From JACKII01 sp965202745 (GTDB lineage: Bacteria > Pseudomonadota > Alphaproteobacteria > Bin95): 64,000 nt of DNA. Location of the stretch: NCBI GenBank assembly GCA_965202745.1, contig CBDBCB010000018.1:248001-312000 (forward strand), in the 5' to 3' direction. Position numbers and translations under genes: made by a program. Shown piece after piece: positions 18,457-27,913 of the stretch (position 1 is its first letter; every line of letters starts with the position of its first letter). The notes under the pieces were generated by a model. The model was not told the origin of the DNA and ran no database searches. It saw only the letters and a program-made list of their open reading frames with translations.

Positions 18457-19329
18457 TCAAACCCAGCCGTTGAACTCAATCAGGTTCATGCTTGGGTCAA
18501 AGCAGAATACCTGACGCATGTCTTTCATGGCGATGCTGCCAGCGTCGGAGTAGGGCACGCCCATCTCGTCCAGGTTTGCGGTCAGCTTGTCCAGGTCCGG
18601 CACGCAGATCGCAACGTGGCCGCCGATGCTGGGATTGTGCGCCAAGCCGTTGTTCACGGCCCAGGCGGCTTCGGGACGGATCAGGTGCAGGCCACGATTT
18701 TTGGAGCCGAAAATGCCTAAAGCCTCAGGGTCGACGCGGAAGTTTCCGGCGCTTTCGGGTTGCACCAACGATTTCTCTTCCAGGCCCAGAATGTCCCGGT
18801 AGAAGGCCACGGCCTTGCGCACGTCCACGACCGAGATGTTCACGTGATGCAGGTACCAGCCGCCGGGCTGGTCAACACGGCCATGCTCTTCATCCGCTTC
18901 GGGCGCAGGGCCGGCGCGGCCGCCCATGTTCTGGTTGATCTCCATCAGATTGAAGGACGGGTCATAGCAATAGACCTGGTGCATCTCCACCATGGCATAG
19001 ACGCCGGCATCGTCATAGGGGATGCCCGCCGCCGACAGCCGCTTTTTCACGGTGCCCAGATCGTCCACGGTTATCGCAAAGTGCCCGCGCAGGGTCGGGT
19101 TATGCATGAAGCCGTTTTCGTGGGCGAACAGCGGCCGCTCGGTCACCAGATGCAGCCCCCGGTTGTGGTTGCCCATGTTGGCGCGGGTGTCGAGCGTGCC
19201 ATCGTCCGACTTCTCTGGGTCCGGATAGGCCCAGGGCGTTTCCTGCATGTTTGCGGCCTTGTTGAAGAAGGCAACGGACTCGCGGACATTGTGCGCGGGC
19301 AGATTGACGTGGTGGACATACCAACCCAT
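18457..19329 (-). CDS. Two-domain VOC-family protein (extradiol-dioxygenase-like fold)
   Basis: 290 residues made of two VOC modules in tandem. The first begins MGWYVHHVNLPAHNVRESV and the second GWYLHHVNISVVDVRKAV; each ends with a metal-ligand strand (FNLMEINQN, MNLIEFNGW) and has an internal GHFAITV or GHVAICV His. The repeat suggests an internal duplication, as in extradiol ring-cleavage dioxygenases and glyoxalase-like enzymes. ATG 19329 is chosen because AAAGGAG lies 9 nt upstream; the frame stays open farther upstream through the neighbouring gene. It sits 19 nt after the small gene at 19349, probably in one operon with it and the AEC transporter. The substrate is unknown. Confidence 0.88.
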   Translation of the reverse strand: MGWYVHHVNLPAHNVRESVAFFNKAANMQETPWAYPDPEKSDDGTLDTRANMGNHNRGLHLVTERPLFAHENGFMHNPTLRGHFAITVDDLGTVKKRLSAAGIPYDDAGVYAMVEMHQVYCYDPSFNLMEINQNMGGRAGPAPEADEEHGRVDQPGGWYLHHVNISVVDVRKAVAFYRDILGLEEKSLVQPESAGNFRVDPEALGIFGSKNRGLHLIRPEAAWAVNNGLAHNPSIGGHVAICVPDLDKLTANLDEMGVPYSDAGSIAMKDMRQVFCFDPSMNLIEFNGWV

Positions 19330-19348
19330 CGGGGAAGCTCCTTTATCT

Positions 19349-19729
19349 TTAGGCGAATAGGGCGCGCGGCTTGGCCAGCACGTCTTTGATGTTCTGAAGC
19401 TGCTGCATGTAGACCGCCATGTCGCCATCGATCCGCATTTTCCGGGATTTGGCGAGGCCGAACAGGTCATGGTCCGGCGAGGGCGGCACCGGCAGCCAGT
19501 GACTGAGCCAAACCTCTGGCGCGGCGTTGAAGCTGACGGCGGCTGGCTGTAGCACGGTGCCAGCAGGGATGGCGTTTCCTGGCTGCCCGCTCTCGAATGG
19601 CAGGAACCAGCGCTCATCGCCTGCGGCGACCGAGAGTTGGCCTGAAAAATGGCGCAGGCGGTGCAGCAGGGGCGCGTCGGCACGCACAAGCGCCGGGATT
19701 GCTTGGAATGCTTCGGTAACTGTCAGCAT
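19349..19729 (-). CDS. Small protein, weakly SCP2-like
   Basis: 126 residues, no signal peptide. The C-terminal third (RKMRIDGDMAVYMQQLQNIKDVLAKPRA) resembles the helix-rich end of sterol-carrier-protein-2-like domains, which bind hydrophobic small molecules, but I cannot place it firmly. The N-terminal half holds FERWFLPFES-type aromatic content (ERWFLPFESGQPG) typical of a ligand pocket. It is 11 nt from the AEC transporter gene and 19 nt from the two-domain VOC gene, so all three are likely cotranscribed and may handle the same organic compound. Confidence 0.55.
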   Translation of the reverse strand: MLTVTEAFQAIPALVRADAPLLHRLRHFSGQLSVAAGDERWFLPFESGQPGNAIPAGTVLQPAAVSFNAAPEVWLSHWLPVPPSPDHDLFGLAKSRKMRIDGDMAVYMQQLQNIKDVLAKPRALFA

Positions 19730-19740
19730 AGGGCAGAGTC

Positions 19741-20721
19741 CTAAGGGGTCAGGCCGATGGAGCGCAAGGCATAAAGAACGCCCGTGATCGTCGCTACCGC
19801 CAGGGTGGTCGAGAACAGAATGCTGGTCGTCGCCGTGCCGACCGCGGCGTTGTATTGGCTCGTCGCAATGAACACCGTTGCGCCGACAGGCATGCTGGCC
19901 ACAACCGTGGCGACCACCAATGGCAGCACGGGCAGGCCGATCAGATTACCAAAGGTGAAGACCAGGACCGGGAACAGGATCAGCTTGGTGATGACCACCG
20001 TTGCAATCGCGCCGGGCTCGTTGTTGACACCGCGGTGCGCCAGATCGCAGCCGATGGCGAACAGGGCGCAGGGCAATACTGCCTGGCTGATGAGCACCAG
20101 GGTCTTGTCGGCGATTTCCGGCAAGTGAAGGCCGCTTAAGCCGAACGCCAGCCCGGCGATTACGGCCTGCAGAGCCGGATTGCGGATCACGTTGCCGAAA
20201 GCGGTCTTCAGCACCGTGGCCGCGCCCTTCGCCTGACCGCCGCGCCGGCCGCTTTCGATATCGCGTGCCTTTGCAATGTCCAGCAGCACCATGCCGAACG
20301 GCAGCAGCACCATGGTGTCGAACACCAGCACCAGCAGCAATTGCGCGACGCCGTCCCGCCCAAACAGCGCGAATGCGATGGGCAAGGCCATGTAGAACCC
20401 GTTGGAGAAGCTTGCACCCAGTCCCATGACAACACAGCCCGCCAAGCTGCGCCGGAACACCAGCCAGCCGAGCAAGGCGGCGAACGCGAACACACAGGCC
20501 TCTGCCCCCGAATAGGCGAGCAGCAGCCGGAACTCCGGCAATCCGCCGGCAACCGCGCCGCTGACCGTGCGGAAGGCCAGTGCGGGAATGGCAAAGTAGA
20601 ACACCAGAGCGTTGAGCTTTTGCGCGCCGGTAGCATCGAACACGGAAAGCCGCTTCCCTGCGGCAAAGCCCAGGAAGACAACAACGAACAACGGAACGAT
20701 GGCGGAGAGGATTTCGGCCAT
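19741..20721 (-). CDS. AEC-family (auxin efflux carrier-like) transporter
   Basis: 326 residues with about ten membrane spans, starting MAEILSAIVPLFVVVFLGF. The conserved features of the family are there: ALVFYFAIPALAFRTV in the first half, IRNPALQAVIAGLAFG in the middle, and a C-terminal half with ASMPVGATVFIATSQYN. AEC carriers move organic acids such as malate and malonate, or amino acids, by secondary transport. First gene of the likely AEC, SCP2-like, VOC operon. It diverges from the SDR gene at 20849, leaving about 130 bp for both promoters. Intact. Confidence 0.9.
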   Translation of the reverse strand: MAEILSAIVPLFVVVFLGFAAGKRLSVFDATGAQKLNALVFYFAIPALAFRTVSGAVAGGLPEFRLLLAYSGAEACVFAFAALLGWLVFRRSLAGCVVMGLGASFSNGFYMALPIAFALFGRDGVAQLLLVLVFDTMVLLPFGMVLLDIAKARDIESGRRGGQAKGAATVLKTAFGNVIRNPALQAVIAGLAFGLSGLHLPEIADKTLVLISQAVLPCALFAIGCDLAHRGVNNEPGAIATVVITKLILFPVLVFTFGNLIGLPVLPLVVATVVASMPVGATVFIATSQYNAAVGTATTSILFSTTLAVATITGVLYALRSIGLTP

Positions 20722-20848
20722 GGGGCCTTTGGTGGTTGGCGGATATACAGCACAGGGACTGAACCGGCACGCTCAGTTCGTCAAGCGCTGGCATCGCCTA
20801 CCAGCTTGGGGCATAAGAGGCGATCCATTTGCCGATAGAGTCCCAATC

Positions 20849-21622
20849 ATGACTGAATTTTCCGGCAAGATTGCCGTCGTTACCGGCGCGACCAATGGCA
20901 TTGGCCATGGAACGGCGCGGTTGCTCGCCAATGAGGCCGTGCGGATTGTGGCGTGTGGTTTGGGCTCTGCGGACCTTGATCCTGTGGTGACGGAACTCAC
21001 CGAAGCGGGTGCCGACGTCACTGGCATGGCGGCCGACCTTGGCACCAAAGACGGCTGGAAGCCGCTGCTCGCCGATATTCGCGCACAATTCGGCACGGTC
21101 GACTACTTCGTTCATTGCGCCTCGCCCAAGCGGCTGGAGAGCGACACGATCTTCAGCGTCTCGGAGGAGACCTGGGACGGCATGAACAATACCAATGTCC
21201 GCTCCGGCTTTTTTCTGGCGCGCGAATTGGCCCGGGACTGGGTAGAGGCGGGCAAGATCGGCAGCATCATTTTCACCACGTCCCTGCACCGATACAGCCC
21301 GCGGAACCTGCCCCACTACAGCGCCGCCAAAGCTGCGCAGGAAATGGTGGTGAAGGAACTGGCAAAGGGCCTGGGCCGCTATGGTATCCGGGTCAATGGT
21401 GTGGCCCCCGGAGCCATTCCGGGCGGTGGCTTCGATGCTTCGACCATGCCGGCGATCAACCAGATGGTGGCCCTCGGCAGGCTCGGCACGCCGGATGATA
21501 TCGCCCAAGGGATATTAACGCTGCTCTCCGAGGTGCGGAACGGGTATATCACGGGTGAAATTCTGAATATCGATGGTGGCATCGCGCTCCATAACTGGAT
21601 CACGCCGCCCGAAACCCTTTAG
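20849..21622 (+). CDS. SDR-family oxidoreductase
   Basis: 257 residues, intact classical short-chain dehydrogenase. Cofactor motif TGATNGIGHG near residue 12, an NAG-like HCAS in the fourth strand, catalytic Ser in FTTSLHR and the YxxxK pair in HYSAAKAAQ. The C-terminus ends INIDGGIALHNWITPPETL; the D-G-G run is the usual substrate-loop end. ATG 20849 begins MTEFSGKIAVVTGA, the right place before the first strand. The cinA-like gene starts 25 nt downstream, so the two probably form a transcription unit. The substrate is not assignable. Confidence 0.93.
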   Translation: MTEFSGKIAVVTGATNGIGHGTARLLANEAVRIVACGLGSADLDPVVTELTEAGADVTGMAADLGTKDGWKPLLADIRAQFGTVDYFVHCASPKRLESDTIFSVSEETWDGMNNTNVRSGFFLARELARDWVEAGKIGSIIFTTSLHRYSPRNLPHYSAAKAAQEMVVKELAKGLGRYGIRVNGVAPGAIPGGGFDASTMPAINQMVALGRLGTPDDIAQGILTLLSEVRNGYITGEILNIDGGIALHNWITPPETL

Positions 21623-21647
21623 CGCGCCCAAGAGGAAACAAACATCC

Positions 21648-22895
21648 ATGCGCATCGAAGTCATCTGCACCGGGGACGAGATCCTCTCGGGCAAGACCAT
21701 CAACACCAACTTCGCCCATATCTCCCGCCGCCTGCAGGAAGTCGGCATGCCCGTCACCTGGGAAACCACGGTCGGCGATGACAAGGAAGAACTGATCCGC
21801 GCCTTCAAACTGGCAGGCGACCGGGCGGATGCGGTGATCGTGAACGGTGGCATGGGGCCGACCCAGGATGATCTCTCCACCCCTATCGCCGCCGAGTGTG
21901 CGGGCGTGGGCCTGGTGCTGCACGAGGCCTGGCTGCACAAGATCGAAAGCTTCTATGCCGAGCGCGGGCGGGTGATGCCGCCGAACAACCGCAAGCAGGC
22001 CATGCTGCCGGAAGGGGCGGAGTTCGTGGACAATCCCGTCGGCACCGCCTGCGGCTTTGCGATCAATATCGGCAAGGGACGTTTCTTCTTCACGCCGGGC
22101 GTGCCACGGGAGTTGCGGGTGATGCTGGAAGGCCAGCTAATTCCGCGCCTGACCGCCATGAGCGGGCGGGAGAGTGTCGTCTACCTGAAACGCTTCCACT
22201 CGTTCGGGCTTGGTGAAAGCCGGGTCGATAACATGCTGCAAGGGGTGGAGAGCCTGGCGCCGGAAGGTGCGGTAAAGTTGGGTTTTCAGGCCCATTATCC
22301 GCAGTTGGAAACCAAGCTGATGGTGGAAGCCGCGACGCTGGATGAAGCCAAGGCCATTGTCGCGCCGGTTGCCGACGAAGTGCGCAAGCGCATGGGCAAC
22401 AGCATCATTTGTGAGGATACAGCCACGCTTGAAGGCACCATCCTGGACGAATTGGCAAAGATTGGCGGCAGTATCGCCGTGGCGGAGGTCGGCACCTTCG
22501 GCGGCGTCGGTGCGCGCCTGGCCAAGGTAGACAAGGGCCGCGGTATTTTTCAGCGGAGCGCCGGCTGCGCCCGCGCGGCGGACATGATGCACGCACTGGA
22601 CCTTTCGAGCGAGACTGAGGCTCTGGCGGCTAATGCGGCAACCGCGGTGCGCACGCAGACTGGCACAACCCATGGCCTTGCCGTGGTGATCACGCCGTCC
22701 GACGAGGCTTCGCAGCCGTCCTTCACCATGGCGGTGGCGACGGCGGACCACGTCATCACCCGCGAAAGTGTGCTGGTAGGCAATGCGGAGCGGGCGCGAA
22801 ACGGGGGCACCGAAATGACGCTGGACCTGATCCGCCGCCTGCTGGAAGGCAAGCCCATCGACGAGGCCATGGATTTCGAGCGGGCGGCCAAGTAG
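21648..22895 (+). CDS. cinA: CinA family protein (MoCF-like plus PncC-like domains)
   Basis: 415 residues with the two CinA domains: an N-terminal molybdopterin-binding/MoCF-like domain (MRIEVICTGDEILSGKTINTN, GGMGPTQDDLS near residue 65) and a C-terminal domain related to NMN deamidase PncC. The N-terminal domain acts as an ADP-ribose pyrophosphatase in related proteins and the C-terminal one deamidates NMN, both parts of pyridine-nucleotide salvage. The C-terminal active-site region here reads AEVGTFGG where AES(C/M)TGG is normal, so the catalytic Ser seems absent and the amidase may be inactive. ATG 21648 follows AGAGGAAAC. About 40 bp before the quinone reductase gene. Confidence 0.88.
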   Translation: MRIEVICTGDEILSGKTINTNFAHISRRLQEVGMPVTWETTVGDDKEELIRAFKLAGDRADAVIVNGGMGPTQDDLSTPIAAECAGVGLVLHEAWLHKIESFYAERGRVMPPNNRKQAMLPEGAEFVDNPVGTACGFAINIGKGRFFFTPGVPRELRVMLEGQLIPRLTAMSGRESVVYLKRFHSFGLGESRVDNMLQGVESLAPEGAVKLGFQAHYPQLETKLMVEAATLDEAKAIVAPVADEVRKRMGNSIICEDTATLEGTILDELAKIGGSIAVAEVGTFGGVGARLAKVDKGRGIFQRSAGCARAADMMHALDLSSETEALAANAATAVRTQTGTTHGLAVVITPSDEASQPSFTMAVATADHVITRESVLVGNAERARNGGTEMTLDLIRRLLEGKPIDEAMDFERAAK

Positions 22896-22933
22896 GCACG
22901 ACTTCTCTTAACCCTGGCATCAGGAGAACCCCC

Positions 22934-23908
22934 ATGGCCCAAGCCATCATGCTGCGCGAGCACGGCGGACCCGAAGTGTTGCGGCTGGAGGAGGTCGCCG
23001 TTGGCGATCCGGGGCCGGGGCAGGTCCGGGTCGAACAGACCGCCATCGGCGTGAACTTCCATGATTGCTATGTGCGTTCAGGCCTCTACCAGACGCTGAA
23101 GCTGCCGGGTGTGCCGGGTCTGGAAGGGGCGGGCCGCGTTGCCGCAGTGGGGGCAGGCGTCACCAATGTAACGGTAGGTGACCGGGTTGCTTACTTCACT
23201 GCTGGCTATGGCGGTTACGCCAGTGAGCGGCTGGTTAATGAGGATCTGGTCCTGGCTTTGCCCGATGGGGTCGATGACACCATTGCGGCGGCTGTCCTGC
23301 TGAATGGGCTCACCGCTTCCATGCTGGTGCATCAGGTGCATCCGATCGGCCCTGGCGACACGATTTTGGTGCAAGCGGCGGCGGGTGGCGTTGGCTTGCT
23401 GCTCTGCCAATGGGCAAAGCATCTGGGCGCGACCGTGATCAGCACCGCGGGCGGACCGGAGAAAGTGCGGCTCGCAAAAGCGGCAAGCTGCGCCGAGGCC
23501 ATCGACTACAAGAGCGAGAATTTCGTTGAGCGGGTAATGGAGATCACCGGCGGCAAGGGGGTAAATGTCGCCTTTGACTCTGTCGGTAAGGATACTTTTT
23601 ACGGCTCGATGGAATGCCCCGCCAATTTGGGCGACCTGGTGAATTTCGGTCAGTCCTCCGGCCCTATCGATCCGATGCCGGTGTCGATGCTGAGCAAGGG
23701 CTCCTATTCGCTTTCGCGGCCCATGCTGTTTCACTACACGACCGACCGGCAGACGCTGGTGAGCATGGCGGACAGTTTGTTCCAAGCCATCGCCGGTGGC
23801 GTGTTGCGCGTGGATGCGCCCCGGTCCTGGCCTTTGGCGCAGGCGGCAGAAGCCCATCGGGCGTTGGAGGCAAGAGAAACCACGGGCGCGGTTATCCTGA
23901 CGGTTTGA
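22934..23908 (+). CDS. NADPH:quinone oxidoreductase (zinc-free MDR family)
   Basis: 324 residues, complete. Medium-chain dehydrogenase/reductase without structural or catalytic zinc: the zinc-lobe Cys residues are missing, and the N-terminal region reads GVNFHDCYVRSGLYQ, close to the quinone-reductase signature. The nucleotide loop is AAAGGVGLLLCQWAK near residue 155, followed by GATVISTAGGPEK, typical of NADPH specificity. It reduces quinones or acryloyl-type substrates in the cytoplasm. ATG 22934 is preceded by AGGAGAA. It likely shares a transcript with the SDR and cinA genes upstream. Confidence 0.93.
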   Translation: MAQAIMLREHGGPEVLRLEEVAVGDPGPGQVRVEQTAIGVNFHDCYVRSGLYQTLKLPGVPGLEGAGRVAAVGAGVTNVTVGDRVAYFTAGYGGYASERLVNEDLVLALPDGVDDTIAAAVLLNGLTASMLVHQVHPIGPGDTILVQAAAGGVGLLLCQWAKHLGATVISTAGGPEKVRLAKAASCAEAIDYKSENFVERVMEITGGKGVNVAFDSVGKDTFYGSMECPANLGDLVNFGQSSGPIDPMPVSMLSKGSYSLSRPMLFHYTTDRQTLVSMADSLFQAIAGGVLRVDAPRSWPLAQAAEAHRALEARETTGAVILTV

Positions 23909-24048
23909 CCCTTATCGGGTGCGGACTTCCTTCATCAAACCGTCATTTTGCCGACAAATATCTGCAACGAACTTCGATCGCACGGATGCGTACAGAATGA
24001 CCGGTGAAGCCCGGAATTTCGCATAATTCTGTAATCGAGGGTCTAAAA

Positions 24049-25422
24049 ATGCATCGTGAATTATCTGGTGGCCGTGGCCGCCTGGCTAATCTGATGGCGG
24101 GTGTTGCCATCATTGCCGTGGCGGCTTGATCTAGCGCTGCGGTGACTGGCACCGTGCAGTTAAACTTATTGAAGACGTTTAGCATCGGCATTTTCGATGA
24201 AAGCGCAGCGGAGATCGCGGGGTTTGATTCCGCCAGCAACCGCATCTTCGTAACCAACAGTGCCAACGGCACGCTGGATGTGTTCGATCTTTTCGGTGGC
24301 AATGCACCAATCAATACGATTGCCCTGGGTGGCGGCGGCCCAAATAGCGTAGCCGTGAAGAACGGCATCGTCGCCGTGGCTGTCGAAGCGGCGGTCAAGA
24401 CCGACCCAGGGACGGTTCAGTTCTACAATGCGAATGGCGCTATACAGAACACCGTCACTGTCGGTGCGCTGCCGGACATGCTGACGTTCACGCCGGACGG
24501 CTCCAAAGTGCTAGTCGCCAACGAAGCCGAACCGGGCAGTACCGATCCGGAAGGCTCCATCAGCATCATTGATATTTCTGGTGGTGTTGGCTCTGCCTCC
24601 GTCTCGACGGCTGGGTTCAGCGCATTCAACGGTCAGGAAGCGGCGCTGCGAGCGCAAGGTGTGCGATTGTTCCCCGGTGTCTCGGTCGCAAACGACATGG
24701 AACCGGAATATATCGCGGTCTCCGCTGACGGTTCAAAAGCCTTTGTCGGTCTTCAGGAAGCCAATTCCCTTGGTATTATCGATCTAGGTACCGGGATAGT
24801 TACCGGCATTGTGGCGCTGGGGACCAAAGACCACAGCCTGCCGGGCAATGGCCTGGACCCAAGCTACCGTGACAGTGGTATCAATATCGCCAACGACGCG
24901 GTCCGCGGCCTTTACATGCCGGACGCCATCGCTTCGTTCTCTAAAGGTGGCGAGAATTTCATCGTCACCGCGAATGAAGGCGATGACCGGGGTGAGGATG
25001 AGCGGGTCAAGAACCTGACGCTCGACCCGACCGCCTTCCCGAACGCCGCCGCTCTTCAGGAGGACGATGTGCTGGGCCGCCTAGCGGTTTCCACGATCAA
25101 CGGCGATATCGACAATGACGGCGACTATGACGAGTTATTTGGCTACGGTGGCCGCTCGTTCTCGATTTTTAAGGAATATGGTACGTTGGTATATGACAGC
25201 GGCAGTGATTTCGAACAAATCGTAGCCTCGCTATTCCCTGACTACTTCAACTCCTCCAATGACAGCAATGACTCCTTCGAATCCCGCAGCGATGCCAAGG
25301 GACCGGAGCCGGAAGCGCTGACGCTTGGCGTGGTCGATGGCCATCTGCTGGCTTTCATCGGCTTGGAGCGGATCGGTGGTATCATGGTCTATGACATTAC
25401 CTGTTCCATCCCGGCTGATTAG
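24049..25422 (+). pseudogene. Choice-of-anchor I / beta-propeller secreted protein, truncated
   Basis: A secreted propeller-type protein. A signal peptide from ATG 24049 (RLANLMAGVAIIAVAA) is interrupted by TGA at 24127-24129, after which the same frame runs SSAAVTGTVQLNLLKTFSIG. The body carries NRIFVTNSANGTLDVFDL, FTPDGSKVLVANEAEPG and EALTLGVVDGHLLAFIGLERIGGIMVYDIT, diagnostic of the choice-of-anchor I domain. The protein stops 9 codons after that last motif, where IS481-type DNA begins, so the C-terminal anchor (possibly a VPLPA tail like that at 1-114) has been lost. From the next start inside the frame (GTG 24142) no export signal would remain. A TGA in a signal peptide plus a clipped end means it is probably non-functional. 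Confidence 0.8.
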
Positions 25423-26056
25423 ATAGCCCCTCGTCGCTCTGCGTTTTTCATGGCACGCTGTGTTTTGACCAAGGCGCGGGATGGGAGAGCGACATGGTGA
25501 TCAAGCTTCACAGTCAGGCGACGACGCCACCGAAGATCAGGGCGGCCATACAGGCCAGTGACGACCCTGCGTGGGTTCTTGCCGAGCGTCACGGGACCAC
25601 GGAACAGACCGTATGGAAATGGCGCCAGCGTGCCAGCGTGCCAGCGTGGAGGATCGCAGCCACACGCCCCATCGCCTTCAGACGACGTTGACGCCAGCGC
25701 AGGAAGCTGTCGCGGTGGCCCTCCGCAAGACGCTTTTGGTCTCGCTGGATGATCTGCTGGCGGTGGTGCGCGAGTTCTTGAACCCGAAGGCCTCCCGCTC
25801 TGGCCTTGACCGCTGCTTGCGTCGGCATGGCGTGGGGCCCCTGCGCGCCCTGAAAGCAGCATCGCCCCGGCGACAGGGCAACGCGTTGGGTTGTTGTCAG
25901 GGTCTACAACAGCAAGACAACGGCCAATGCCCGGCGCTTCCTGCGCGCCCTGGAGCGCGCCTGCCCGATGCGGATCCGCCCCATACTCCCGGCCGTGAAT
26001 CCCGGAGACCAATTGGTTCACAGAAAGGGTCGGATGCTCTGAGCGTTGCGGAATAA
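25423..26056. mobile_element. IS481-family remnant
   Basis: Starts abruptly after the choice-of-anchor gene. ATG 25494 opens an IS481-type transposase (VIKLHSQATTPPKIRAAIQ, ERHGTTEQTVWKWR). The frame shifts within a GCCAGCGT-type micro-repeat near 25640, continues as DRSHTPHRLQTTLTPAQEA and VREFLNPKASRSGLDRCLRR, then an internal deletion joins to VRVYNSKTTANARRFLRAL near 25890. Most of the DDE core is gone. Plus strand orientation. Confidence 0.78.
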
Positions 26057-26101
26057 AAGTCCGCCCCTTTACGCTGGATGCAACGAGCGGAAGGCGGGGA
26101 G

Positions 26102-27008
26102 ATGTATACTGTGGAATTGTAGGCGCGCGTCCGCCGGGCATGCCCCGTTGATGGAATGAGTGCCCGAGCAGCGGCGAAGCATTTTGGGATCGACCGCAAG
26201 ACCGTTTCGAAGATACTGAAGCACTCGGTTCCTCCTGGCTATCGCCGTGAACGACAGCCATCCCGGCCCAAGCTCGATCGGGTCATTCCGATCATCGATC
26301 AGATCCTGGAAGACGACAACCGGGTCATCAAGAAACAGCGCCATCCCGCCCGGCTGCGCGATGAGCATGGCTTCACCGGCGGCATTACCATTGTGACCGA
26401 CTATGGGCGCGAGCGGCAGCGGCGACCGCGGGAAGTGTTCGTGCCGTTGGGACAGGCACCGGGCCACGCCCAGGGGGGTTTTGGCGAGGCGCTTAGCGTG
26501 ATCGGCGGGGTCGCGTGCAAGCTCCATTACTGTGCGATGGCGCTACCACCTTCGGATGCATTCTTCATCAAGGCCTATCCGGCAGAGACAACCGAAGCTT
26601 TCTTTGATGGTCACAACGCAGCATTTGCCTTTTTCGGCGGCGTGCCGCTATCGGTACTCTACGACAACACGGTGATCGCCGTGGCCAAGATACTTGGGGG
26701 AGGGGAACGGGGTCGGACCAGAACCTTCTCGGACCTCCAATCGCCTTATCTGTTCAAGGATAGGTTCGGTCGTCCTGGCAAGGGAAGCGACAAGAGTAAC
26801 GTCGAGGGTGTGAGCTGAATGGCTCTTCGAAGTCATCGCCCAGCGCTACGAGCGCGGGTCGATCATCATTACGTCGACCCTGCCGTTCGATGAATGGACA
26901 GAGGTCTTTGGCTCAGAGCGTCTCACCGGTGCCATCCTCGATCGGCTAACCCACCATGTCCATATCCTTGAGATGAACGGCGAAAGCTATCGGCTCAATC
27001 AGAGATAA
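26102..27008 (+). mobile_element. IS21-family remnant: istA head fused to istB tail
   Basis: MYTVEL at 26102 is followed by TAG (26120-26122) where Tyr is expected, then RAAAKHFGIDRKTVSKILKH, PGYRRERQPSRPKLDRVIP and FVPLGQAPGHAQGGFGEAL. The catalytic Asp of the usual QVDFGEA is gone (GGFGEA), so the transposase is dead. Near 26815 an internal deletion joins it to the end of the IstB ATPase (LFEVIAQRYERGSIIITS, NGESYRLNQR, stop 27006-27008). Confidence 0.82.
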
Positions 27009-27034
27009 AGCCCATAGAACTGGCTTGCGGCCAG

Positions 27035-27084
27035 TGCCCCTTGGGGCGCGTAAGCCATGTGGTGAGCCCGCGCGCCAAGGGGCA
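27035..27084. repeat. Inverted repeat between IS21 and IS6 remnants
   Basis: Arms of 16 bp (27035-27050 and 27069-27084, one mismatch) with an 18-nt spacer. It lies exactly at the junction of the IS21 and IS6 fragments and probably derives from insertion-sequence ends. Confidence 0.6.
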
Positions 27085-27134
27085 ATCTTGAAACCGGAAA
27101 GTGGCCCAATATTCCACCGGCAACTGGTCCCTTT

Positions 27135-27686
27135 TTGCGCCGGGATGGACACTTTGGGCAGCATTTCGCAGACTGCATCCGGCGGGATCGACCGCGGTCG
27201 AACGACAAGTGGCACATGGACGAAGTCGTGATTTCGATCCGCGGAAGAAAACACTGGCTGTGGTGCGCGATCAACGAAAATGGTGACGTACTCGACGTTC
27301 TCGTGCAAACACGCCGAAACGCAAAGGCAGCAAAGCGGTTCTTCCAAAGGCTGATAACACTATTCGGCGAGCCAAGAGTCGTGATCACAGACAAGCTGCG
27401 CAGCTACATTAAGCCTATAAGCAAACTGGCCCCCGAAGCTGACCATCGCGCCCACAAAGGCTTGAACAACGCAATCGAGGTATCGCACAGGCCGACCCGG
27501 AAGCGAAAGAAGATGTTTGGGCGCTTCAAATCTCACTGGCAAGCCCAGAGATTTCTATCTGCACATGACCAGATCAACCTAGTCTTCCGTCCTCGCAGAT
27601 ATCAACTCACCGCAGACTCATACCGACACGCCCGTTCCGATGCATTCAACCTCTGGGGTGAGTACACCGCTGAAAGGGCCGCCTGA
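27135..27686 (+). mobile_element. IS6-family transposase, 5'-truncated
   Basis: About 180 residues of an IS6/IS26-type DDE transposase: DKWHMDEVVISIRGRKHWLWCAINENG (first catalytic Asp), VLVQTRRNAKAAKRFFQ, VVITDKLRSY (second Asp), HKGLNNAIEVSHRPTRKRKK (Glu) and RFLSAHDQINLVFRP. The N-terminal helix-turn-helix part is absent; the frame simply opens upstream of RRDGHFGQHF. The catalytic residues survive, but without its DNA-binding end it is unlikely to work. Confidence 0.85.
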
Positions 27687-27745
27687 GTACTGCGAGACAA
27701 CACTTTGCTCGCAGCCTCAAACAACTTAGCAATACCCTCGGGCCG

Positions 27746-27850
27746 TGTCGACGGCTGGCGAAAGATTGGGAGAAAACAATCGAAAGCGCCGAGGCCTGGA
27801 TCCTGATTGCTCATATCAGGTGCACGACCAGACGTTTGGCAAGAACCTGA
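27746..27850 (+). mobile_element. IS5-family transposase C-terminal fragment
   Basis: Thirty-four codons ending in TGA read CRRLAKDWEKTIESAEAWIL and TTRRLART, the well-known last helix of IS5-type transposases (RRLAKD-E-T-x-x-S-A-x-A-W). Nothing else of the element remains; it directly abuts the palindrome at 27865. Confidence 0.75.
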
Positions 27851-27864
27851 TAAATAACAATTCA

Positions 27865-27897
27865 TTTTGAATCAGACTCTGAGAGTCTGATTCAAAA
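27865..27897. repeat. 33-bp perfect palindrome at an IS junction
   Basis: Two identical 16-bp arms (27865-27880 and 27882-27897; TTTTGAATCAGACTCT and its complement) around a single G. It lies between the IS5-type tail and the IS630-type gene and looks like two copies of one IS end placed head to head. Confidence 0.85.
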
Positions 27898-27913
27898 CTA
27901 AAGCGCTTCCATT

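Noticed and set aside
8410..24129. UGA (and UAG) read as Trp through a variant genetic code
   Set aside because: Many intact genes here end in UGA at the expected position (for example 3301-3303, with the next start right behind it), TGG is the normal Trp codon, and the extra stops include UAA at non-Trp sites. Nonsense mutation explains them better.
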